DNA of 15,625 nt, taken from the NCBI GenBank assembly GCA_005800795.1, contig SYEN01000148.1, forward strand, positions 1-15,625, given 5' to 3'. Position 1 is the first letter of the stretch. Each line of letters begins with the position of its first letter. Source of the DNA: Burkholderiales bacterium (GTDB lineage Bacteria > Pseudomonadota > Gammaproteobacteria > Burkholderiales > SG8-41). The notes under the pieces are model-generated. The model worked only from the letters and a program-made list of their open reading frames with translations. It made no database searches and was not told where the DNA came from. Shown one piece after another: positions 7,657 to 14,102 of this stretch. Position numbers and translations under genes: made by a program.

Positions 7657-7685
7657 ATTTTAGGCTCTGGCAACCGGCATCGTAA
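7657..7685 (-). promoter_or_regulatory. candidate sigma70 promoter for ompR-envZ
   Basis: On the - strand, TAAAAT (7662-7657) matches the -10 consensus at 5 of 6. It is preceded, at a 17-base spacing, by TTACGA (7685-7680), a weak -35 with 3 of 6. The -35 overlaps the palindrome at 7682-7696. A weak -35 overlapped by a regulator site is the usual arrangement for activator-dependent or autoregulated promoters. Judged by eye only. Confidence 0.4.
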
Positions 7686-7696
7686 CAACTTGTTAC
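7682..7696. promoter_or_regulatory. perfect palindrome GTAACAA-C-TTGTTAC, candidate OmpR-type operator
   Basis: A 15-base perfect palindrome 63 bases upstream of the ompR start. A related site, CGTAACAAGTGCTTACAAG at 7824-7842, matches the surrounding 19 bases at 15 positions. A weaker one, CTTACAACTTGG, lies at 7867-7878. Known OmpR half-sites contain GTAACA or TTGTTAC-like cores, so binding by the adjacent regulator is plausible but inferred. Confidence 0.45.
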
Positions 7697-7823
7697 AAAT
7701 GAGGCCTGAGCCGGTGGCTTGCAGTGATTTAAACGCGTTACGATATATTGGGTTCACATGAAGATTCGCAGGGATTCGCTTGCGGATCTGCTTGCAGACT
7801 GTGCTGGCGATAGGGGCAGGGGA

Positions 7824-7842
7824 CGTAACAAGTGCTTACAAG
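7824..7842. promoter_or_regulatory. second GTAACAA/TTAC-type operator candidate
   Basis: CGTAACAAGTGCTTACAAG is an imperfect copy of the palindrome at 7681-7699 (15 of 19 identical). It lies on the side of the divergent exported operon, about 180 bases before that operon's first start. If bound by OmpR it would place both divergent units under one regulator. Confidence 0.35.
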
Positions 7843-7894
7843 AATCGCGCCGCCAGCAACATTCTACTTACAACTTGGTGTGAGTATGGGTCAA

Positions 7895-7928
7895 CTTTGC
7901 GGACGCCGTAACGTTTTTGTCCGCAAGG
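7895..7928 (+). other. leader hairpin upstream of the exported operon
   Basis: TTGCGGAC (7897-7904) pairs perfectly with GTCCGCAA (7919-7926). One G-U and one C-G pair extend it to ten pairs around a 14-base loop. A second weaker stem follows, CGCGA (7932-7936) with TCGCG (7955-7959). The stretch lies before the first gene of the operon and would sit in its 5' leader if transcription starts upstream. It has no U-run after the stem, so a terminator is unlikely. I recognise no named riboswitch. Confidence 0.4.
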
Positions 7929-8022
7929 GAACGCGATTTGTGCGGATGCAACCCTCGCGAACCTGAAACCGTAGGTCATGAACAGCAGTTTGAATCATCG
8001 TTTGAATATGACGAAAGCACCC

Positions 8023-8328
8023 ATGAAAACTTTGATGGCAGCATTGATGCTGGGTAGCGTGTTGTCGGTGGGGCCTGCCCGTGTGACATGGGCAGTCTCG
8101 TTCGATGGCGCGGTATTCAGTGTGCAATATCAGGGTGGTCCCGGCGCTCATGACAAGCGGCAGCAGTTTCGCGAAGCGCACAATGTGCAGCGGCCTCCCC
8201 AGCAACCGGGGCAGCCGCCGCGCGGCCAACTGACGCCAGATGAACGGCGCCAGTTGCATCGCGATCTTGATAAGGCGAACCGCGAGCTGTACAGCGGTAA
8301 CCGCCGTAAACCCGTGCCTGCTGACTAA
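8023..8328 (+). CDS. small exported protein of unknown function
   Basis: A 101-residue protein I cannot name. The start at 8023 is chosen because it gives a standard Sec signal peptide (MKTLMAALMLGSVLSVGPA...TWA, cleavage near residue 24). In-frame ATGs at 7978 and 8008 would add 15 or 5 residues ahead of it, and none of the three has a good ribosome site. The mature part has a short apolar segment (VSFDGAVFSVQYQGG), then a Gln/Pro/Arg-rich linker. It ends in a basic amphipathic helix, LTPDERRQLHRDL followed by KANRELY (about 70-90). I recall such PDERRQLRRD...RELY tails in small betaproteobacterial exported proteins of unknown role. It is the first gene of a four-gene run, with the next start 9 bases after its stop, and lies downstream of the OmpR-type palindromes. 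It could be a periplasmic binding or chaperone-like protein, but nothing shows this. Confidence 0.75.
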   Translation: MKTLMAALMLGSVLSVGPARVTWAVSFDGAVFSVQYQGGPGAHDKRQQFREAHNVQRPPQQPGQPPRGQLTPDERRQLHRDLDKANRELYSGNRRKPVPAD

Positions 8329-8337
8329 GGAGTCATC

Positions 8338-8856
8338 GTGAAAAAACTGTTTAAAATCAGATATTTAGGTATTATTGCGTTATGGTTACCGCTGGCTGCG
8401 GCCGCAGCCGAAGGCGCGCCCGGCGCCCCTGGAGCGGGTGGCAAACGCTTTTCGCCCGAAGAGCGCAAGGCACGCATGGAGCAATGCCATTCCGATCCCA
8501 CCAAGTGCCAGGCCGAGTTCCGCGCGCGCCGCGAGCAGTGGTGCAAGGACAACGCCGAGCGCTGCAAGGAAATGCAGGCGAAAATGGAACAACGCCGCGC
8601 CGAATGCCAGGCCAACCCGGAAAAATGCCGTGCCGAGCGCATGGCGCGTTTCGAGCAGCGCTTCAAGACAGCAGACGCTGATGGCAACGGCATGATCAGC
8701 CGCGGGGAAGCCGAGAAAGGCCTGCCGCGTCTGGCACGCCGTTTTGACCGCATCGACGCCAACAAAGATGGCGAGATCACGCGCGACGAACTGGCGACGG
8801 CCCGCAAGGTGCATATGGAGCGTCGCAAGCCGCGCCCGGAACCGAGCAAAATTTAA
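8338..8856 (+). CDS. exported EF-hand protein with Cys-x6-Cys repeats
   Basis: A 172-residue exported protein starting at a GTG, with AAGGAG at 8327-8332 overlapping the previous stop. Residues 1-24 are a signal peptide. Residues 40-110 are a highly charged, probably helical region holding three Cys-x6-Cys pairs (Cys50/57, 69/76, 90/97) spaced 19 and 21 residues apart in similar contexts (CHSDPTKC, CKDNAERC, CQANPEKC). The C-terminal part has two canonical EF-hand loops: DADGNGMISRGE (113-124) and DANKDGEITRDE (140-151). Both have acidic or Asn ligands at positions 1, 3 and 5, Gly at 6 and Glu at 12, so calcium binding is expected. The Cys pairs could form disulfides in the periplasm or bind metal or heme-like ligands (inference). 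It is the second gene of the operon and is followed 9 bases later by DUF1800. Function unknown. Confidence 0.9.
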   Translation: MKKLFKIRYLGIIALWLPLAAAAAEGAPGAPGAGGKRFSPEERKARMEQCHSDPTKCQAEFRARREQWCKDNAERCKEMQAKMEQRRAECQANPEKCRAERMARFEQRFKTADADGNGMISRGEAEKGLPRLARRFDRIDANKDGEITRDELATARKVHMERRKPRPEPSKI

Positions 8857-8865
8857 GCCTCGGCA

Positions 8866-10380
8866 ATGGCAATGGGCATGCACCGCCTGCTGCTGATTTC
8901 AGTGCCTCTGATCGCGGCGCTGTGGGGTGGCGCGGTGCGTGCGGAGACTGCCGTGCTGGGCTTTGACAGCGCCCGGCACCTGCTCGCACGCACCGGCTTC
9001 GCTGCGGCACCCGCTGATATCGAAACCTATGCGCGTTTGACACGGGAGCAGGCGGTGGATCGCCTGCTGGCGCAGGCGGGTGTGCCGCGCGTCACGCCGC
9101 CGCCGGCGTGGGTGAACGAGCCGGTGACGCCCGGCTCGCGCGTGCGTGCGATGAGCGTGGAGGAGCGTCAGACGTGGCAGCGCAACAATGTTGCGCGCGG
9201 TCTGGAAATGCGTGGCTGGTGGCTGCAGGAAATGGTTGCAACTCCCAGCCCGCTGACGGAAAAAATGGTGCTGTTCTGGCATAACCATTTTGTGTCGAGC
9301 CAGCAGAAGGTGCGCCAGCCGCAATATCTGTATCGCCAGAACGTGCTGTTCCGCGAACACGCGCTGGGCAATTTCGGCAGCCTGCTGCACGCCATCGCAC
9401 GCGATCCGGCGATGGTGATATATCTGGATAGCGCTTCGAATCGCAAGGGACAACCCAACGAGAACTTTGCGCGTGAAGTGATGGAGCTTTTCACGCTGGG
9501 CGAGGGCCATTACGGCGAGCGCGACGTCAAGGAAGCCGCGCGTGCCTTCACCGGTTGGAGCATCGACGGCGAAAAAGGCGAATTTTTGTTTCGCGCCGCC
9601 GCGCACGACGACGGTGCAAAAACCGTGCTCGGCCAAAGCGGCAATCTGGATGGTAATGCCGTGCTCGATATTCTGCTGGCACAGCCGCAGACGGCGGAAC
9701 TCATTGTGCGCAAGCTGTGGCGCGAGTTCGTGTCGCCTGACGTGGATGCCAATCAGGGTGCCGATGGCGCCGAGGTCAAACGCATCGCGACCGCTTTTCG
9801 CGACAGCCGCTACGACACGCGCGTGGCGTTGCGGCTGTTGTTGAAATCGGACGCGTTTTTCGCCCCGCGTAACCGCGCCACGCTGGTGAAATCACCCGTC
9901 GATCTGGTGGTGGGCACGCTGCGCCAATTTCAGCTTGGCAGCAGCGACGTGCCACCGTTCGCACTGACCGTCACGCAACTCGGACAAAATCTCTTTGCGC
10001 CGCCCAACGTCAAGGGATGGCCGGGCGGTGAGGCATGGATTAATTCGACTACCCTGCTCGCACGCAAGCAGTTTCTCGAACGGGTGTTTGGCGCCATGGA
10101 TGGTCGGGCAGCCATGATGGCCACTGCGATGCAGCCGGCGCTGCTGTTAAATGCCGCCGTGCAGGGTGCCCCGGTGAATGCCATGCGCCAGCGGCTGGCG
10201 CGCGCGATGGCGGAGATTCAGTTCGATAGTAAAGCGTGGTTCCAGCAAGCGGGTGGTGACACCCCCCAGGTGCAGCGGCTGGTGCTGGCGATGGCGCCAC
10301 AGCATCCTTTGCCCGAAGGCGTTTCCGGCGTGGAAGCATTGCGGCGGCTGACGCAGGATCCGGTTTATCAGCTGAAATAG
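8866..10380 (+). CDS. DUF1800 family exported protein
   Basis: A 504-residue protein of the DUF1800 family, found widely beside DUF1501 genes; its biochemical role is not established. The N-terminus has a signal peptide ending near AVRA (residue 26). Start codons at 8866, 8872 and 8878 are all possible and none has a clear ribosome site; I keep the first. Family marks are RHLLARTGFAA (about 38-47), EKMVLFWHNHFVSS (132-145), VIYLDSASN (184-192), NENFAREVMELFTLGEGHY (198-216), EAARAFTGW (223-231) and NVKGWPGGEAWI (381-392). The protein looks complete. It overlaps nothing and is spaced 9 and 11 bases from its neighbours, which supports one transcript with the EF-hand and DUF1501 genes. It probably acts in the periplasm or on the cell surface together with the DUF1501 product. 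Confidence 0.92.
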   Translation: MAMGMHRLLLISVPLIAALWGGAVRAETAVLGFDSARHLLARTGFAAAPADIETYARLTREQAVDRLLAQAGVPRVTPPPAWVNEPVTPGSRVRAMSVEERQTWQRNNVARGLEMRGWWLQEMVATPSPLTEKMVLFWHNHFVSSQQKVRQPQYLYRQNVLFREHALGNFGSLLHAIARDPAMVIYLDSASNRKGQPNENFAREVMELFTLGEGHYGERDVKEAARAFTGWSIDGEKGEFLFRAAAHDDGAKTVLGQSGNLDGNAVLDILLAQPQTAELIVRKLWREFVSPDVDANQGADGAEVKRIATAFRDSRYDTRVALRLLLKSDAFFAPRNRATLVKSPVDLVVGTLRQFQLGSSDVPPFALTVTQLGQNLFAPPNVKGWPGGEAWINSTTLLARKQFLERVFGAMDGRAAMMATAMQPALLLNAAVQGAPVNAMRQRLARAMAEIQFDSKAWFQQAGGDTPQVQRLVLAMAPQHPLPEGVSGVEALRRLTQDPVYQLK

Positions 10381-10391
10381 GAGTCAAGCCC

Positions 10392-11546
10392 ATGTATCGG
10401 CGAGATTTTTTGAAAGCAGGATCCGCGGCTGTCATGTTGGGAGTATTGCCGCACATCGCTCACGCGGCAGACAACTATCGTAAGTTATTGATTTTAATAG
10501 AATTAAAAGGCGGCAATGACGGCCTTAACACGGTCATTCCGTATGCCGATCCGAAGTACGCCGCTCTACGTCCCCGGATCGCAATAGCGCGTGACCAAGT
10601 GCTGCAACTCGATGAATTTTCAGGCTTTCATCCGGCCCTGTCGGCGCTGTTGCCGTTATGGGAGGCGGGCGAACTGGCGGTGGTGCAGGGCGTGGGATAC
10701 CCGTCGCCGAATCTGTCACATTTTCGTTCCATAGAAATCTGGGACACGGCCTCAAAAAGTAATGAGTATCTGCAGGACGGCTGGTTGACGCGAGCGTTTG
10801 CCGTGGCACCGGTGCCACGCACCTTTGTAGCGGATGCGGTGGTAGTGGGCAGCGCGGAAATGGGGCCTTTCGTCAGTGCGGGCGGCGGCACGCGTACCAT
10901 CGCCCTCACCAGCACGGAGCAGTTCCTGGCGCAGGCGCGGTTGGCAATGGCAGCGGGACAATCTCACAATACGGCGCTTGGTCATATTTTGCGGGTGGAG
11001 CAGGGCATTGTGCAGGCGGCAGCCGGTTTACATGGCAAGCACGTTTTTCGCACCGAATTCCCGTCAACCGGCTTCGGCAACGCCATACGCACGGCGGCGC
11101 AAGTCGTTGCCAGTAAGGCGGGTGTGGCAGCGATCAAGCTGTCACTGAACGGTTTTGACACCCACAGCGCGCAGGTGGGCACGCACAACGCGCTGCTGCG
11201 CACACTGGCGGACGGTCTGGTGGCGTTAAAGAGCGCGTTAGGCGAATTGGGCCGCTGGGACGAGACGCTGATCGCCACCTATGCTGAATTTGGCCGCCGT
11301 CCGCGGGAAAACGGCAGCGCAGGCACCGATCATGGCACCGCCAGTGCGCATTTTGTGCTGGGCGGGCGCGTCAAAGGTGGGCTCTACGGGCAGCGGCCAG
11401 CGCTGGAGCGGCTTGATGGCAACGGCAACTTGCCGTTTGCTGTGGACTTTCGCGACATTTACGCCACAGTGCTGCAACGCTGGTGGGGCTTGGATGCCAC
11501 CGCTGCGTTGCGTGGACGGTATGCGCCGCTACCGTTCATTGCATAA
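10392..11546 (+). CDS. DUF1501 family protein with Tat signal
   Basis: A 384-residue protein of the DUF1501 family, which is placed in the alkaline phosphatase/sulfatase fold group; the substrate is unknown. The N-terminus YRRDFLKAGSAAVMLG is a twin-arginine signal (Arg3-Arg4, FLK), implying export after folding, often with a bound cofactor or metal. Family marks are IELKGGNDGLNTVIPY (36-51), NLSHFRSIEIWDT (107-119), GFDTHSAQ (254-261), ATYAEFGRRPREN (295-307) and GTDHGTASAHFVLGG (311-325). His110, Asp256, His258, Asp313 and His314 are candidate metal ligands (inference from the fold). TAGGAG at 10378-10383 serves as ribosome site. One oddity: codons for residues 31-39 are almost pure A/T in an otherwise GC-rich gene. 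The stop codon lies inside dispersed repeat copy R5. Confidence 0.93.
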   Translation: MYRRDFLKAGSAAVMLGVLPHIAHAADNYRKLLILIELKGGNDGLNTVIPYADPKYAALRPRIAIARDQVLQLDEFSGFHPALSALLPLWEAGELAVVQGVGYPSPNLSHFRSIEIWDTASKSNEYLQDGWLTRAFAVAPVPRTFVADAVVVGSAEMGPFVSAGGGTRTIALTSTEQFLAQARLAMAAGQSHNTALGHILRVEQGIVQAAAGLHGKHVFRTEFPSTGFGNAIRTAAQVVASKAGVAAIKLSLNGFDTHSAQVGTHNALLRTLADGLVALKSALGELGRWDETLIATYAEFGRRPRENGSAGTDHGTASAHFVLGGRVKGGLYGQRPALERLDGNGNLPFAVDFRDIYATVLQRWWGLDATAALRGRYAPLPFIA

Positions 11547-11570
11547 AATATTCAATAAAAACAATTAGTT
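11541..11570 (-). repeat. AT-rich dispersed repeat, copy R5 (inverted)
   Basis: On the - strand, AACTAATTGTTTTTATTGAA followed by TATTTTATGC. It matches copy R4 at 21 of 22 bases over its first 22. It begins at the end of the DUF1501 gene, contains its TAA stop (11544-11546), and is the only copy in the reverse orientation. Confidence 0.65.
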
Positions 11571-11705
11571 GTGTTGACACTGCCGAGGCGTCGCCCAACG
11601 CGTTGGTGACATTGCCATGATGCAGTTGCCCGTTGCAGCGCTTGTCCATTAACTGGCCGCTATCAACAACTTGCTCGCAAAAGCTCTCGTAGAACGTTAG
11701 AATAG

Positions 11706-11771
11706 GGAATCCGTCTTGCTGTACACTTTTTAGGCGGAATCCGAACACGTATAAGACGCTTGTACAGCAAG
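11706..11771. promoter_or_regulatory. inverted and direct repeats upstream of the DGQHR gene, candidate operator region
   Basis: CTTGCTGTACA (11715-11725) and TGTACAGCAAG (11761-11771) are perfect 11-base inverted repeats, 35 bases apart. Interleaved with them, GGAATCCG occurs twice in direct order (11706-11713 and 11736-11743), 30 bases apart. A possible -10, TATAAG (11750-11755), lies between the inverted arms, with only a weak -35 (TTTTTA, 11727-11732). The right arm ends 34 bases before the DGQHR start. The remainder of the gap 11547-11805 holds repeat R5 and no other gene I can support. Confidence 0.45.
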
Positions 11772-11805
11772 TTCGCACACCAAATCAGGGACGAGAGACA
11801 GTACT

Positions 11806-12939
11806 ATGTTAGCCACCCGGATACGCCAAAAGGACGGACTTTTTTACTTTGCCAGTTACCCGGCGAAGGCCGTATTGGATAAAGCGCGCTTTATCAGCCG
11901 CTTTTACGGCGAAGGCGAGGAAATCTCCGCGCAATCCGTGCCGCAAAATGACGAAATCGCGCAATTCATCGCTCGTGTTGAGCGTAATGACGAGGCTTTT
12001 CAACGTTCATTGTCGCGCGCCAAGGTGAAATCGCTGCGTAATTTTTATGAGATGGCGCAAAGCCAGCCGCCGATTCCCGGCACGGTGCTGCTGTTTACCT
12101 CGGAAACCCTCAAATTCACACCGTTGCCCGGGCAGGAATCGGTCGGCAATATGCAAGAGCCTGATTCCAAATACTTAATTATCGATGGTCAGCACCGGCT
12201 GGCGGCACTGCGCTTTTATCTTAAAGAGCATCCGCAGGAAGCAGCCAGCATCAACGTGCCGTGCGTGATTTTCGACGGGCGCAGCGAAGATTTCGCTGCC
12301 GAGATGTTCGTAATCATCAATTCCACCACCACGCGCATCAGCAAGAGCCACCTGATTGATCTATATGAACGCGTGTCTTGGGCTGACCCGGACAAGCGCT
12401 TCGCCGCGCGGCTGGTTGAGGATTTGTATCGCGAGGGTGACAGCCCGCTGCGCTACCGCATTAACCGTTTGGGTGGCCGCAGCCAGCTTGATAAGTGGAT
12501 TTTGCAGGCGGAGCTGTTCAATGAATTACACCGCTGGATCAGCTCGGACTGGAAGAAAATCCGGTTGGTGACCAACAGTTACCGCGAAGGCGAGCGTTAC
12601 TACGAAATCATCCGTGATTTTTTCAAGGCCGCCGAAAAAGTGTGGGGCGATTCCTGGGATCACGACGGCTACATGGTCACCAAGCCGGTGACCATCAAGG
12701 CAATGATTCGTGTATGCGCCGACCTCGCCCGTGCCGATGCCGAGCCGCTGGATGGCCGTGCCAAGCGTTGGGAAACCCGGCTGCAACCGTGGCGTGAACA
12801 AATGCGCGGGTTCCGCTCCGAAGGCTTCTACGAGCGTTTCCCGGCCAAAGGGCAGATTGAGCGCGTGGCACGTATCCATCGTGATTTGGCTCGCTGGGCC
12901 GACATCGAAGTCAAATCCGGGGCGAAGACCACGGTGTAG
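11806..12939 (+). CDS. DGQHR-domain protein (DndB-like ParB/sulfiredoxin-fold family)
   Basis: A 377-residue protein with the DGQHR signature: LIIDGQHRLAALRFY (DGQHR at 127-131), followed by VPCVIFDG and FVIINSTTTRISKSHLIDL (168-186). These are the conserved parts of the family that includes DndB, the regulator of DNA phosphorothioation genes. The C-terminal half (from about 190) is helical and charged and I do not recognise it further. Residues 1-100 include PIPGTVLLF, also typical. No dnd, ssp, dpd or other DNA-modification genes are near, so it is an orphan copy. DndB represses its own cluster by binding palindromes, which makes the inverted repeats just upstream a possible autoregulatory site (inference). 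GAGAGAC about 10 bases before the ATG is a modest ribosome site. It is convergent with the HD gene, 6 bases apart. Its codon use resembles its neighbours', except for the AT-rich leader region. Confidence 0.88.
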   Translation: MLATRIRQKDGLFYFASYPAKAVLDKARFISRFYGEGEEISAQSVPQNDEIAQFIARVERNDEAFQRSLSRAKVKSLRNFYEMAQSQPPIPGTVLLFTSETLKFTPLPGQESVGNMQEPDSKYLIIDGQHRLAALRFYLKEHPQEAASINVPCVIFDGRSEDFAAEMFVIINSTTTRISKSHLIDLYERVSWADPDKRFAARLVEDLYREGDSPLRYRINRLGGRSQLDKWILQAELFNELHRWISSDWKKIRLVTNSYREGERYYEIIRDFFKAAEKVWGDSWDHDGYMVTKPVTIKAMIRVCADLARADAEPLDGRAKRWETRLQPWREQMRGFRSEGFYERFPAKGQIERVARIHRDLARWADIEVKSGAKTTV

Positions 12940-12945
12940 TCAAAC

Positions 12946-13602
12946 TCAGTCGTTCAGGCCGGCTAAAGAGCGAGCGAGATTTTCGCGCGCTTTTTTTTCG
13001 AGCTTTTCCCGGAAAAAATCGGTCGAGTAAATCGGCGCGCGATCAAGAAAGCCTTGCAGGATTTTCTTGCGCGTGCGGCGGAACAGAAACTCCGGCACGA
13101 AGGCATACTCCGCGCGTACCTCGCGTTCGTATTCATCAAAGCGCTCGGCATCGGCGCCGAGGATCGCGAGATCAATATCCACCAGCACTTGCGCGTCAGG
13201 CGTGTCCGGCAAGGCATCGTGACAGGTGGCCATGATCAGACCGTGCACGCGCGCGCGGGCTTCGGCCGGCGAATCCGCTGGAACACTCGCATCGTGCATC
13301 ACACGCACAGCCCAGCTGGCGCTTTGCGCTTCGTTGTCTTTCGCGCGCGGGTTGTAAATTGCATCGTGAAACCATAGCGCGAGTTCGATTTCGCCGGCGT
13401 GTTCGATTAACGAACCAGGCTGCGCGCGCGCGTTATCGAAATGCGTGAGGCATTCGCTGATGTGCCGTGCGGTGTGATAGTGGCGATGCGTTTCAGCGAA
13501 CCGTTCCATCAGCCCGGCATAGGCCTCGGCGAGCGCGCCATCCGCCTGCCTTGTCGCACCAAGCCGCAGCCACAGTTCCAGCCAGCGCTGTGCTGTAAGC
13601 AT
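12946..13602 (-). CDS. predicted metal-dependent HD-type phosphohydrolase
   Basis: A 218-residue cytosolic protein of the HD-superfamily group typified by COG4339. The marks are HRHYHTARHISECL (39-52) with the first His ligands, LALWFHDAIYNPRAKDNEAQSA (His79-Asp80 as the HD pair), HGLIMATCHDA (120-130) and VDIDLAILGA (141-150) with a further Asp. The C-terminal YEREVRAEYAFVPEFLFRRTRKKIL is also characteristic. Members presumably hydrolyse nucleotide or phosphate esters, but substrates are not known to me. Some homologues carry a misleading NMDA-receptor-subunit name. The ATG at 13602 lies within dispersed repeat R3, has no Shine-Dalgarno sequence, and the next Met is 31 residues in, too late for the family pattern. 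It follows the first RidA gene by 27 bases on the same strand. Confidence 0.88.
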   Translation of the reverse strand: MLTAQRWLELWLRLGATRQADGALAEAYAGLMERFAETHRHYHTARHISECLTHFDNARAQPGSLIEHAGEIELALWFHDAIYNPRAKDNEAQSASWAVRVMHDASVPADSPAEARARVHGLIMATCHDALPDTPDAQVLVDIDLAILGADAERFDEYEREVRAEYAFVPEFLFRRTRKKILQGFLDRAPIYSTDFFREKLEKKARENLARSLAGLND

Positions 13603-13623
13603 TTGTTTTTATTGAATAAACTG
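13595..13623 (+). repeat. AT-rich dispersed repeat, copy R3
   Basis: GTAAGCATTTGTTTTTATTG followed by AATAAACTG; 23 of its first 25 bases match copy R4. It fills the 27-base gap between the RidA1 stop and the HD gene. At position 6 it has C where other copies have T, and read on the - strand this makes CAAATG, the start codon of the HD gene. Confidence 0.65.
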
Positions 13624-13629
13624 GTGCTG

Positions 13630-13986
13630 CTATTTTGCCGCCGTGACCATGATTTCGACCAGCACATTGGCACCCAGCCGCGCTTCCACCGTGGCGCGCG
13701 CGGGTGGCCGGGTTTGATCCACCCATGCCATCCACGCTTCGTCCATTTCAGGCTTTAACGCCATGTCGGTGACGTACACCGTGGCAGAGAGGATGCGCGA
13801 CTTGTTGCTGCCGCATTTCGTCAGCAGCGCATCGATCTGCCGCAGCACATCGGCAGTTTGCGCCTTCATGCCGGCTTTCAGGTCGTCCGCCACCGGCCCG
13901 GCGGTGTAGATCACGCCGTTGTAGTCGGTGGCATCCGACAGTTTTTTCATTGGGGTGTGGTAAGTAATGTCATTCATAGGGTTCAT
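13630..13986 (-). CDS. RidA family protein, paralogue 1
   Basis: A 118-residue member of the RidA/YjgF family, trimeric proteins many of which hydrolyse reactive enamine and imine intermediates made by pyridoxal-phosphate enzymes. Recognisable parts are VIYTAGPVADDL, RQIDALLTKCGSNKSRILSATVYV, MDEAWMAWV, PARATVEARL and the C-terminal VEIMVTAAK. The substrate-binding Arg (Arg97) and the Glu near the end (Glu111) are kept, so deaminase activity is possible. The residue two after the Arg is Thr, where E. coli RidA has Cys. No Shine-Dalgarno sequence precedes the ATG at 13986; a second ATG three codons later is equally poor. It is a tandem partner of the gene at 14103-14456, with which it shares about half its residues, and is probably cotranscribed with the HD gene. 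Confidence 0.9.
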   Translation of the reverse strand: MNPMNDITYHTPMKKLSDATDYNGVIYTAGPVADDLKAGMKAQTADVLRQIDALLTKCGSNKSRILSATVYVTDMALKPEMDEAWMAWVDQTRPPARATVEARLGANVLVEIMVTAAK

Positions 13987-14010
13987 TCAAAATATAATTA
14001 AAAAACAAGT

Positions 14011-14085
14011 AACCACAGATAAACACGGATGAGCACAGATAAAACCGATGGGGTCATCTGTGTTTAACTGTGTTCATCTGTGGTT
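14011..14085. repeat. inverted repeat of the ACCACAGATNAACACAG type
   Basis: The left arm (14011-14040) begins AACCACAGATAAACACGG. The right arm (14056-14085) is its complement with 24 of 30 bases paired, around a 15-base loop. It lies in the 116-base gap between the two RidA genes. Each arm is itself made of three related CACAGAT-like units. I recall this ACCACAGATGAACACAG family as a recurrent spacer repeat in many unrelated environmental bacteria, so it is likely a mobile or slippage-derived repeat rather than a local operator. It could fold in the transcript and reduce read-through, but it lacks a clean terminal U-run. Confidence 0.75.
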
Positions 14086-14102
14086 AAAAAGGTTTTCGAG
14101 GT

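Noticed and set aside
6849..7685. A long + strand open frame of 278 codons opposite the response regulator.
   Set aside because: It lies antisense to a gene with full receiver and winged-helix motifs, shows no family motif, and is the kind of open frame GC-rich genes leave on the other strand.
7961..7980. CCTGAAACCGT looked briefly like a 23S rRNA segment.
   Set aside because: Only about 11 bases match from memory, with no flanking rRNA sequence; coincidence.
11715..11771. CTGTACA/TGTACAG arms considered as LexA boxes.
   Set aside because: A LexA box needs CTG and CAG ten bases apart; here the halves are in separate arms 35 bases apart.
11536..11778. A - strand frame of 80 codons in the gap before the DGQHR gene.
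   Set aside because: No ribosome site, no family recognised, and it overlaps the inverted-repeat control region and repeat R5; a gene remnant cannot be excluded but is not supported.
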